Shown here: one piece after another, positions 6,741 to 12,916 of the stretch
How positions within the stretch are numbered: position 1 is the first letter of the stretch
How the letters are laid out: every line of letters starts with the position of its first letter
Assembly (NCBI GenBank): GCA_001805125.1
Contig: MHEF01000083.1
Location: forward strand, 3,332 to 16,247
Reading direction: 5' to 3'
Origin: Nitrospirae bacterium RBG_13_39_12
GTDB lineage: Bacteria; Nitrospirota; Thermodesulfovibrionia; Thermodesulfovibrionales; SM23-35
DNA: 12,916 bases
Notes under the pieces: model-generated
What the model saw: the letters and a program-made list of their open reading frames with translations, nothing else
Told to the model about the DNA's origin: nothing
Database searches by the model: none
Position numbers and translations under genes: made by a program

Positions 6741-7667
6741 GTGCCAGGAAAAATTCCTAAGGTCTCCATTGTTATCCTCCATTTTAAGAATACGCAGCTC
6801 TTGGAGGAATGCCTTGATTCGTGCGATAAGCTATCTTACCCAAATTATGAGATAATAATAGTATTAAACGGTAATAATTCAAGGACTATTCAAGGAGGAT
6901 TAAAAAAACATAGATCCAGTATTCAAATGATAAGTCTTCTCTCAAATGTGGGCTATTCAAGGGGAAATAACTTGGGAATACAAAAAGCTTTGAAAAATTA
7001 CGCTGATTATGTCCTGCTTTTAAATGATGATGCTATAACGACTGCAGATTTTCTAAATATTCTTGTTGAAGAGGCTGAAAAATCAAGCGATACGGCTATG
7101 GTTGGCCCAGTGATATATTACGCAGATCCAGCTGACAAGATTTGGTTTGACGGGGCTGATTTCGATCGAAATGAATGTAAAGTGTATACTAAAGACGTTA
7201 GTACACATAAAGGTATTGCTGAACTTGATCCTCATGAAACCGATTACGTTACCGGTTGCGCATTATTGATCAAAAGGAATGTTTTGGAAACAATCGGCCT
7301 TCTTGATGAACGATTTTTCCTTTACTGGGAAGACGTTGATCTAGGGCTTAGAGCAAAAAGAGCAGGATTAAAGAACATAATAGTTCCAAAGGCAAGAATA
7401 TACCATAAGGTGTCCGTATCAATAGGCGGAACGGATTCCGCACTTAAAGCCTATCACAAAACACGAAGCAATCTGCTTCTGTCAAAATTACATGCACCAA
7501 AGGCAACTAAAAAGCTCATTATTTCTTTTTTAAGAGATATTGCATGGCTTATATTTAAATCTAGAGAAAGAGAAAGATTTTTTAAGGCATCAGCCTATCT
7601 TGCAGCAATCATAGATTTTTATAGGAGAAAAAATGATAAGGGTCCTGATTGGATTTGGAGATCCTGA
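6741..7667 (+). CDS. GT2 family glycosyltransferase (rhamnosyltransferase-like)
   Basis: A 308-residue GT-A glycosyltransferase of the GT2 / COG1216 type, which often transfers rhamnose or related sugars from dTDP donors. KVSIVILHFKN (7-17) is the first Rossmann strand. LLLNDDAI (92-99) supplies the metal-binding acidic cluster (D96, D97). VTGCALLIKR (170-179) and FFLYWEDVDLGLRAKRAG (192-209) form the acceptor or catalytic-base region, with Glu197 and Asp198. The normal nucleotide-binding VDN segment reads VLNGNN (41-46), so the usual Asp is replaced by Leu42. Start GTG 6741, four nt after the previous stop, is the only standard start before the catalytic core; no Shine-Dalgarno is seen, suggesting coupled translation. 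No large membrane domain is present. The sugar specificity is not predictable. Confidence 0.88.
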   Translation: MPGKIPKVSIVILHFKNTQLLEECLDSCDKLSYPNYEIIIVLNGNNSRTIQGGLKKHRSSIQMISLLSNVGYSRGNNLGIQKALKNYADYVLLLNDDAITTADFLNILVEEAEKSSDTAMVGPVIYYADPADKIWFDGADFDRNECKVYTKDVSTHKGIAELDPHETDYVTGCALLIKRNVLETIGLLDERFFLYWEDVDLGLRAKRAGLKNIIVPKARIYHKVSVSIGGTDSALKAYHKTRSNLLLSKLHAPKATKKLIISFLRDIAWLIFKSRERERFFKASAYLAAIIDFYRRKNDKGPDWIWRS

Positions 7668-7676
7668 ATCTATAAT
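7649..7676 (+). promoter_or_regulatory. Possible internal promoter before 7697 gene
   Basis: TATAAT at 7671-7676 is a perfect -10 hexamer. TTGGAT at 7649-7654 is a weak -35 (three of six positions) at 16 bp spacing. It sits across the end of the GT2 gene and 20 bp before ATG 7697, at the first clear gap after a run of overlapping genes. It could start a second transcript covering the phosphotransferase and following transferases. A single perfect -10 in AT-rich DNA may be accidental. Confidence 0.3.
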
Positions 7677-7696
7677 TTAATACTGGGGCATTTTTT

Positions 7697-8518
7697 ATGA
7701 AGTCCAATTATCCAACGTTATACGAAATTCGTGAAGCCCATACATGGAAACGTGATTATGAAAGATACATGCCGTTGAGCAGGCATATCTACCGACCTGT
7801 GGGTTTTCTTGTAACCTGGGTGGCCGTACGCCTTGGAATAACTACGGAAATTGCCTCCTATTTTTCTGCCATTCTTGGTGTTTCGGGACTTTTGCTCCTT
7901 ACAAGTAAAAGTGTAAACGTGGTAATCGGCGGCATCATTCTACTGCATCTGTTTAATCTGTTTGATTGCGTAGACGGCAGCATAGCAAGGGTTATGAAGA
8001 CAGAAAATCCCTATGGAAAATTCCTGGATTCTGTTATTGGTGATGCGGTTAATTTCTGTTTTTTCTTTATCGTAGGGGTAATGATCTTTCAAAATTCCCG
8101 GCTTTCCGTTTATGGACTGGTTGATCCTGATATCACTCCGGATACTTGGCTATTAATAGGTGGCAGTACCGCACTCAGTTATGTATTACTCCAGCATATT
8201 GAAGACATCTATGATACGCAATTAAGGAAATCATGGGATAATCTAGCCGGGGCGAATCTCCATGATAATGCAGCAAAAGATAAAAGCAGAGAGGTTAACA
8301 GAACCATTGATAACCTGAAGGATCTTTCCCATCTGTTCAGACTGATCGATAGAAACTTGCGGGTACGTGAGACCCATTATTTCATTTTATTATTTGCCTA
8401 CTGGTTATGCTTTGTTGACATCTTTTTGGTCTTCTTCCTGATCTACTATTCATTCCATGCCATGGCCACTTCTGTCATGTTTGGAAGACGTGCAATAATA
8501 CTAAAAAGACAGTCATAA
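7697..8518 (+). CDS. CDP-alcohol phosphotransferase, variant motif
   Basis: A 273-residue integral membrane protein of the CDP-alcohol phosphatidyltransferase family, whose members exchange CMP of a CDP-linked donor for an alcohol acceptor. A soluble N-terminal stretch (1-33) precedes hydrophobic helices near 34-47, 53-69, 73-89, 116-132, 150-166 and 227-255. The signature is FDCVDGSIARVMKTENPYG then KFLDSVIGDAV: Asp90, Asp93, Gly94, Ala97, Arg98, Gly107 and Asp111 fit the D-x2-D-G-x2-A-R-x8-G-x3-D-x3-D pattern, but the last position is Gly115 and the Asp is at 116. Length exceeds the family's roughly 200 residues through a hydrophilic insert around 167-222. Placed between transferases, it may make an alcohol-phosphate modification or a special lipid acceptor (inference). 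CTGGGG at 7683-7688 is a weak ribosome-binding site. Confidence 0.85.
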   Translation: MKSNYPTLYEIREAHTWKRDYERYMPLSRHIYRPVGFLVTWVAVRLGITTEIASYFSAILGVSGLLLLTSKSVNVVIGGIILLHLFNLFDCVDGSIARVMKTENPYGKFLDSVIGDAVNFCFFFIVGVMIFQNSRLSVYGLVDPDITPDTWLLIGGSTALSYVLLQHIEDIYDTQLRKSWDNLAGANLHDNAAKDKSREVNRTIDNLKDLSHLFRLIDRNLRVRETHYFILLFAYWLCFVDIFLVFFLIYYSFHAMATSVMFGRRAIILKRQS

Positions 8519-8595
8519 TCCACTAAATTCACTCCAGAAAAAATGATCATTATATTGTTAATGGATTCTACTCAAACCGGGGATTTCAAAGCAAC

Positions 8596-9816
8596 ATGAA
8601 TATCTGTTTTTTCTCTATCGTAACATATTGGCATGGCTTAAAAGGAGGGATGGATCTCCATGGGAAGCAATTGCTGGAAGGGCTTTCTGCCAGAGGCCAC
8701 AGGGTCATAGTCATCTCCACAAAACATCCTTCATCAAAGGAGTATGAAGAGGTTGACGGAATAAGATTTTATTATCTTAAAAATACGACATTCGGCTCCT
8801 CCAGGAGAGGCTGGAAAAGAGAAAGCAAAAAAAAATATCTTGAAATACTCCGGACGGAAAAAATTGACATCACCGTGAGCCAATCCAGGGCGGGTTATAG
8901 TATTGCCGGATTGTCAAGGAAAATGAATATACCATTGGTGACTATCTTTCATGGATACGAGACGATGATATTTTTTTCCATTTTGAAGCAGGTATTAAAT
9001 TTTAAAACAGATTATTGGCAACTGATTAAATCGTTACTTGCAACTTGTTATTACACGCTCTTTCAAGAATACCCGCTTCTATTTTATTCAACCATGATGG
9101 TGGCGGTAAGCGAAAAAGTCAGGGAAGTAATGTCAAGAAGATTGCCCGGTATTACGTCTAGGATGAATGTGATAAATTATGGAATAGATCTTAAAATCTT
9201 TGATTTTTCTGAAGAGACAAGAAGTCGCGGGAGAGAGATGTTGGGAATCTCGGAGAAGGAGAAAGTGATATTATTCTTAAGCTTAATATCAAAACAGAAA
9301 GGGGCTGATATTGCCATTAAGGCATTTAGGGAATTATCAAATGATAATTCTTTAAGATTGATTATAGGCGGTGCTGGAGAATACCTGAAAGGAGCTAAAG
9401 ACCTTGCCAAACAGTATGGCCTGGAATCAAGGATTATATTCCCAGGTTTTATCCCTAACGAAGAAGCTCCTTTATATTATAACGCTTCGGATATCTTTAT
9501 CTTTCCCACGCTTCGATTGGAATCTTTTGGAATTGTAATTGCGGAGGCCATGGCCTGCAAAAGGCCTGTTATTGCGAGCAGGATTGGCAGCATCCCATAC
9601 GTCATTGATGACGGTATTGACGGAGTGCTTATAGAGCCAGGAGATTATCGAGGGCTGGCAGAGCAAATAAAAAAGATATTGTATGATTATGCGTATTCAG
9701 AAAAAATAGCTCAAAATGCCTATGCCAAGGCACGGTCAAGGTTTGATATAGAAAAGATGATCAGAGAAACAATTCAAACATTTGAGAATGCCAGGAATGC
9801 CCCTATCCGGGACTAA
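8596..9816 (+). CDS. GT4 family glycosyltransferase, canonical
   Basis: A 406-residue GT-B glycosyltransferase. MNICFFSIVTYWHGLKGGMDLHGKQL is the N-terminal strand and Gly-rich acceptor loop, FHGYE (118-122) follows, then VAVSEKVREVM (169-179) and NYGIDLKIF (194-202), which normally lies at the linker between domains. The donor domain has LFLSLISKQKGADIAIKAF (226-244), IIGGAGEYL (256-264) and an intact ESFGIVIAE (Glu309, Glu317; E-x7-E) followed by AMACKRPVIAS. All the expected GT4 catalytic features are present, so an active retaining transferase is likely. Probably a step in repeat-unit assembly; donor unknown. It starts 77 nt after the phosphotransferase gene, with only a distant GGGG-containing sequence (about 8579-8583) as a ribosome-binding candidate. 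Confidence 0.92.
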   Translation: MNICFFSIVTYWHGLKGGMDLHGKQLLEGLSARGHRVIVISTKHPSSKEYEEVDGIRFYYLKNTTFGSSRRGWKRESKKKYLEILRTEKIDITVSQSRAGYSIAGLSRKMNIPLVTIFHGYETMIFFSILKQVLNFKTDYWQLIKSLLATCYYTLFQEYPLLFYSTMMVAVSEKVREVMSRRLPGITSRMNVINYGIDLKIFDFSEETRSRGREMLGISEKEKVILFLSLISKQKGADIAIKAFRELSNDNSLRLIIGGAGEYLKGAKDLAKQYGLESRIIFPGFIPNEEAPLYYNASDIFIFPTLRLESFGIVIAEAMACKRPVIASRIGSIPYVIDDGIDGVLIEPGDYRGLAEQIKKILYDYAYSEKIAQNAYAKARSRFDIEKMIRETIQTFENARNAPIRD

Positions 9817-9827
9817 AATGACATGCT

Positions 9828-10751
9828 ATGAATAATGAATATGCACTCCCTATGATAACCGTCCTTATTCCGACACGGAATAATGATATTGATCTCATTG
9901 ACTGCGTGAATTCATTGTTAAACCTTGATTATGATTTTCAGAAGATTTCCATAATAATATGGGATAACAATTCCGAGCAAAAGATCAGGGAAAGGCTAAA
10001 ACTATTTTTTACCGGGTTAAAAAATGAAAAGGGTGTAGATATCAGTTTTATAGAGAGTACTGTGAACCTTGGCGGATTCACATCAAGAGCAGAACTATTT
10101 GACAGGATCCCTTCGACATCCGAATATGTTCTGAGTTTGGATGACGATGTTATCCTGCCAGAAAACCTTTTAAATGACCTCCTCAAGCATTTTAATCAGG
10201 GGGAATTGGTCAGTATTATCGGTCCCAGGATTGTATATGATGATGCGCCATATGAAACCGCCCATGGCGCGGGATATGTAAACAGGTGGTTTGGACTTTA
10301 CAGGACAAAAGATGTGGAGACTCCTGTTGAATGCGACTATGTAATAGGATGCTGTATGCTTATAAGGAGAGAGGTGATAGATGAGATAGGCGGGTTTGAC
10401 AGAGATTATTTCACCTCCCACGGAGAGGTTGATTTTTGTTTAAGGGCAAAGAAAAAGGGATTCAAAGTTATTTATGATCCGACAATATCTGTCAGGCACA
10501 GGGTGGACCGGGGTGGGACCAGGACCTTGGATCGAATGTACTATGTTTATAGAAACAAGCTGCTTGTTATTAAGAAGAACTTTCCTGTTCCACAAAAATG
10601 GATTGCCCTTATCATACATTTCCTTTTCTGGTTTCCTAAAGCCATCATTGATTCCATCTTAATTAATAGAAAAATAAACTTCGGTGAAATTAGCATAATA
10701 ATTAAGGCCATGTATGATGGTTGGTTGAACAGGTTTGGCAAGAGGATTTAA
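9828..10751 (+). CDS. GT2 family glycosyltransferase, canonical
   Basis: A 307-residue GT-A glycosyltransferase of the GT2 family and a relative of the enzyme encoded at 6741-7667. ITVLIPTRNND (10-20) is the first strand. IIIWDNNS (42-49) carries the nucleotide-binding Asp46. LSLDDDVIL (102-110) holds the metal-binding DDD (105-107), YVIGCCMLIRR (171-181) precedes the acceptor region, and FTSHGEVDFCLRAKKKG (195-211) supplies the putative base region (Glu200, Asp202). Unlike its relative it keeps the conserved Asp in the VDN position. The C terminus has a hydrophobic stretch (IALIIHFLFWFPKAIID, about 258-274) that may associate with the membrane. ATG 9828 follows the previous stop by 11 nt; no good ribosome-binding site is visible. 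Confidence 0.9.
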   Translation: MNNEYALPMITVLIPTRNNDIDLIDCVNSLLNLDYDFQKISIIIWDNNSEQKIRERLKLFFTGLKNEKGVDISFIESTVNLGGFTSRAELFDRIPSTSEYVLSLDDDVILPENLLNDLLKHFNQGELVSIIGPRIVYDDAPYETAHGAGYVNRWFGLYRTKDVETPVECDYVIGCCMLIRREVIDEIGGFDRDYFTSHGEVDFCLRAKKKGFKVIYDPTISVRHRVDRGGTRTLDRMYYVYRNKLLVIKKNFPVPQKWIALIIHFLFWFPKAIIDSILINRKINFGEISIIIKAMYDGWLNRFGKRI

Positions 10752-10768
10752 GTCAGCCAAGGAATTTG

Positions 10769-11917
10769 ATGACTGTAAAAATATTATTTGTCATTGATGG
10801 CCTGCAATTCGGGGGAGGGGAAAGGGTCTTTGCCCAGATTATAAACGGCTTAGATCCAATAAAATATGAGATCTTTTTAGCATCCAGGCCTAACAAACAC
10901 TTCTATGAGGCAATCCCTAACAAGCAGGTTAAATACCTCCCATTAGATTTTTCAAAGAGAATCAATCCCTCCCTAATCTTCAAGTTAGCAAAAATAATTA
11001 AAAAGAATGAGATACAGGTCGTCCATGGTCAGGGGACAAGGGCGGAGTTTTATGCAAGGATTGCCAAAAAATTCTCTGGAAGAGCGAGATATGTCTCGAC
11101 TATAGCTATGCCGGTTGAAGGATTTGATGTTAGCCCATCCAGTAAAATGATCTATCGTTTTTTTGATAAGCTTTCCGAAAAGTATGTCGACAGGTTCATA
11201 GTAGTATCTGATGTCCTAAAGGATATGATGATAAAAAAACGGGGCATTGATCGTGATAAGGTTTTCAGGATTTATAATGGAATTGAGGTGGATAGATATC
11301 GCACTAATGCGGATGATCACAATCGACTCAGGCTGGAATTAAAAATTGACAAAGAGACTATACTGATCGGTGCTGTAGGCAGATTAGTCTGGCAGAAGGG
11401 CTTTGAATATTTGATACAAGCTATTCCCAATGTTCTAAAGGCTTATACGAATGTGAAATTTTTAATTGTCGGAGAAGGACCATTAAAAGACAGGCTCAAG
11501 GCACAGGGCGCAGGGCTCAAGGTAAATGATCATCTGATATTTACGGGATTCAGAAATGACATTAAGGAGATATTATCTGCCGTTGATATTCTGGTAATCC
11601 CTTCCCTTCTGGAAGGGTTCCCAATGATAACACTTGAAGGGATGGCGATGGCGAAACCGATTGTCGCCACTCACATAGATGGGATTACAGAACAGATCAC
11701 GGATGGCGAAACAGGGCTTCTGGTTCCATCCCATGATGCCGATGCCTTGGCAGAGATGATTAATTGTCTTATCAATGACCGGGATCTTGCTTTAAGGATG
11801 AGGACAAAGGCAAGGGAAAAGGTTGAAAAGGACTTTTCAGTGGAAAGGATGGTAGCTGAAACTGAAAAGGTTTATCAGGATTTAATTGCTACCAAAAAAA
11901 TATCATCCCTAAAGTGA
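10769..11917 (+). CDS. GT4 family glycosyltransferase, canonical
   Basis: A 382-residue GT-B glycosyltransferase. ILFVIDGLQFGGGERVFAQI (5-24) is the N-terminal strand and Gly-rich loop typical of GT4. FIVVSDVLKDMM (143-154) and YNGIEVDRY (169-177) lead to the donor domain: IGAVGRLVWQKGFEYLIQA (200-218), IVGEGPLKDRL (233-243), FTGFRNDI (258-265), and LEGFPMITLEGMAMAKPIVAT with intact E-x7-E (Glu282, Glu290). ATG 10769 was chosen over the upstream TTG 10721 because AAGGA at 10759-10763 is well spaced from it and the TTG would add 16 residues overlapping the previous gene by 31 nt. The 3' end overlaps the opposite-strand methyltransferase by 43 nt. Donor and linkage unknown. Confidence 0.92.
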   Translation: MTVKILFVIDGLQFGGGERVFAQIINGLDPIKYEIFLASRPNKHFYEAIPNKQVKYLPLDFSKRINPSLIFKLAKIIKKNEIQVVHGQGTRAEFYARIAKKFSGRARYVSTIAMPVEGFDVSPSSKMIYRFFDKLSEKYVDRFIVVSDVLKDMMIKKRGIDRDKVFRIYNGIEVDRYRTNADDHNRLRLELKIDKETILIGAVGRLVWQKGFEYLIQAIPNVLKAYTNVKFLIVGEGPLKDRLKAQGAGLKVNDHLIFTGFRNDIKEILSAVDILVIPSLLEGFPMITLEGMAMAKPIVATHIDGITEQITDGETGLLVPSHDADALAEMINCLINDRDLALRMRTKAREKVEKDFSVERMVAETEKVYQDLIATKKISSLK

Positions 11918-12720
11918 GGGATAATGGAGAAAATTCTTTTAATTAAGTCCATACTCTTCCTTGCCCAATTTTTAACAACCATTTCGGTTACTTGGCAATT
12001 ATAATTGATACCAATAATCACCTTGAATCCTTGTCTGCCGACCATTTTAGTTAGCTCTTTCAGATTATATTCTCGGAAATGACCTCTCCATTCATCCTGA
12101 GGATCCTGAGCTCCTATTGGAGTGAGGCGCTCATAGTTTGATCTGCCTGTCAATAATTTGAAAATATTCCCTATACGTGTGACATTTGGAGTGGTTATCA
12201 TAATGCATCCGCCAGGTTTAAGAACGCGGAAAGCTTCTTTCAGCATCCATTCCGGATTTATTAGATGTTCGATAATCTCCCCGGCATAGATATAGTCAAT
12301 AGTTCCATCGTTTAAAGGAATCAAGGAGTTGAGGTTACGACTTATCAGATCAGGATTTGTGGGATCGAGATTGACTTCGTAGATTATCACTTTGCATTCT
12401 TTTTTCATAAAATTTACAAATTCATTAGAAGCCCTTAATCCTGCCCCATATAATTTGAGATCATTCGATGGGAATAGGTAGCGAAGCAGTCTGAGGGTGG
12501 TTCCAGGGTACGGCCCAAGATCCAAAAAGGAGGCATTGTTAAGATCAAAATTATCCATCATATGGCGGAATACCTTAAAAAATCTGTATCGGTTTCTGAG
12601 AAGATAATTCATTGGGCGTTTGAATTTAGCCCATGAGCTATCCACCATAATCTCGAATTTACTCGAGCTGTACTGATCGATGATCTTATAAAAATCTTTC
12701 TTTCGCAAAGTAGTTTTCAT
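11875..12720 (-). CDS. SAM-dependent methyltransferase, opposite strand
   Basis: A 281-residue predicted class I methyltransferase. After a hydrophilic N-terminal helix region (1-60), motif I reads FLDLGPYPGT (65-74), a variant in which Pro and Tyr replace the usual small residues. LYGAGLRA (90-97) is in the ribose-binding position and lacks the usual acidic residue at the strand 2 end. YAGEIIEHLINPEWML (145-160) is the post-motif, and VLKPGGCIMITTPN (166-179) the strand 5 region. HFREYNLKEL (214-223) is typical of this methyltransferase type. Start ATG (12720 down) has no strong ribosome-binding site. It is transcribed toward the other genes, and its last 43 nt lie within the final + strand GT4 gene. 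It is probably regulated separately, perhaps from the repeat-bearing DNA upstream. Substrate unknown. Confidence 0.88.
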   Translation of the reverse strand: MKTTLRKKDFYKIIDQYSSSKFEIMVDSSWAKFKRPMNYLLRNRYRFFKVFRHMMDNFDLNNASFLDLGPYPGTTLRLLRYLFPSNDLKLYGAGLRASNEFVNFMKKECKVIIYEVNLDPTNPDLISRNLNSLIPLNDGTIDYIYAGEIIEHLINPEWMLKEAFRVLKPGGCIMITTPNVTRIGNIFKLLTGRSNYERLTPIGAQDPQDEWRGHFREYNLKELTKMVGRQGFKVIIGINYNCQVTEMVVKNWARKSMDLIKRIFSIIPHFRDDIFLVAIKS

Positions 12721-12752
12721 TAACGTATCCGAAAGATGTTTAGATACCTGTA

Positions 12753-12780
12753 AAACGTTATAAAAGTTGTAATATCGTCA
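12753..12780 (-). repeat. Right copy of 28-bp inverted block
   Basis: Read on the minus strand, this segment matches 385-412 at 25 of 28 positions, with only transitions different. It directly abuts and slightly overlaps the palindromic repeat at 12776-12851 and lies about 33 bp upstream of the minus-strand methyltransferase start. Similarity continues weakly past the block (CAGGT in both copies). It is either a conserved flank of a mobile repeat or a duplicated upstream segment. Confidence 0.6.
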
Positions 12781-12851
12781 TCCCCCGGCTTGACCGGGGG
12801 ATCCAGTAGTTTCAAGGATTTTCTGGATTCCGGATCAAGTCCGGAATGACG
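12776..12851. repeat. Double-hairpin palindromic repeat
   Basis: A 76-bp imperfect palindrome bounded by CGTCAT (12776-12781) and ATGACG (12846-12851), with ATCCAG (12801-12806) pairing CTGGAT (12823-12828). Each half forms its own hairpin: CCCCCGG with CCGGGGG around a CTTGA loop (12782-12800), and ATTCCGGA with TCCGGAAT around a TCAAG loop (12827-12847). The loops are complementary to each other. Repeats of this GTCATNCC...GGATCCAG...CTGGATTCC...GGAATGAC style are widespread dispersed elements in bacterial genomes. It lies upstream of the minus-strand methyltransferase, so it cannot terminate that gene, but it could stop transcription coming from the right. Confidence 0.8.
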
Positions 12852-12916
12852 GAAAAAGGATTTGTTTGAAGGTCTCGTTTAAAAATTGTAATAAACTATC
12901 ATTTAGCCTTTGAAGA

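Noticed and set aside
8543..8552. Small palindrome AATGATCATT in the 77-bp gap before the 8596 gene
   Set aside because: Five-bp arms with no T-tract or partner site; too short to call an operator or terminator.
10721..10768. Upstream TTG start adding 16 residues to the last + strand GT4
   Set aside because: ATG 10769 has a well-spaced AAGGA and begins right at the GT4 first strand; the extension overlaps the previous gene and shows no family features.
11492..11520. Repeated GGCTCAAGG inside the last GT4 gene
   Set aside because: Two short copies in coding sequence, in a variable loop; no array or mobile signature.
5202..11662. Identical 16-bp string GATGGCGAAACCGATT in two GT4 genes (5202-5217 and 11647-11662)
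   Set aside because: Both encode the conserved M-A-K-P-I segment of GT4 enzymes in the same frame; protein-level constraint plus chance codon choice explains it, and the similarity does not extend.

Overview
This is an AT-rich bacterial window holding most of a surface-polysaccharide (O-antigen, capsule or exopolysaccharide-type) biosynthesis locus. It has eleven genes on the + strand and one convergent gene on the - strand. Gene content is four class I SAM-dependent methyltransferases, one Wzx-type flippase, four GT-B (GT4-like) glycosyltransferases, two GT-A (GT2) glycosyltransferases and one CDP-alcohol phosphotransferase. The flippase and the intergenic palindromic repeats suggest a Gram-negative-type bacterium. 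Repeats of this general style are common in Nitrospirota, Desulfobacterota and several candidate phyla, but that placement is only a guess: no rRNA, tRNA or housekeeping gene is present to test it.

Layout. 1-430 has no gene and carries an 89-bp palindromic repeat and a fragment of a second repeat. 431-1279 is a zinc-ribbon methyltransferase with an uncertain start. 1380-2873 is the flippase. 2873-4285 holds two methyltransferases. 4282-7667 holds two GT4-like transferases and a GT2 transferase with very tight or overlapping junctions. 7697-8518 is a CDP-alcohol phosphotransferase. 8596-11917 runs GT4, GT2, GT4. 11875-12720 is a methyltransferase on the opposite strand whose 3' end overlaps the last + gene. 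12721-12916 carries a double-hairpin palindromic repeat.

How the genes fit together (inference from families). The transferases would build an oligosaccharide on a lipid carrier at the inner face of the cytoplasmic membrane, the methyltransferases would methylate sugars or cap the chain, and the flippase would move the lipid-linked unit across the membrane. The CDP-alcohol phosphotransferase could supply a phosphodiester-linked alcohol or a special lipid acceptor. No Wzy polymerase, chain-length regulator, initiating phosphoglycosyl transferase, ABC exporter or nucleotide-sugar biosynthesis gene is visible, so the pathway must be completed elsewhere.

The most notable points are: a 28-bp block shared in inverted orientation by the two ends of the locus, upstream of the two outermost methyltransferase genes; a CDP-alcohol phosphotransferase whose last motif aspartate is displaced by one residue; a GT4-like protein with Lys in place of the second Glu of its E-x7-E motif; and a first gene whose only reasonable start codon coincides with a -35-like hexamer. 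I see no clear evidence of a wholly new system. The locus reads as an accessory glycan cluster with some unusual enzymes.
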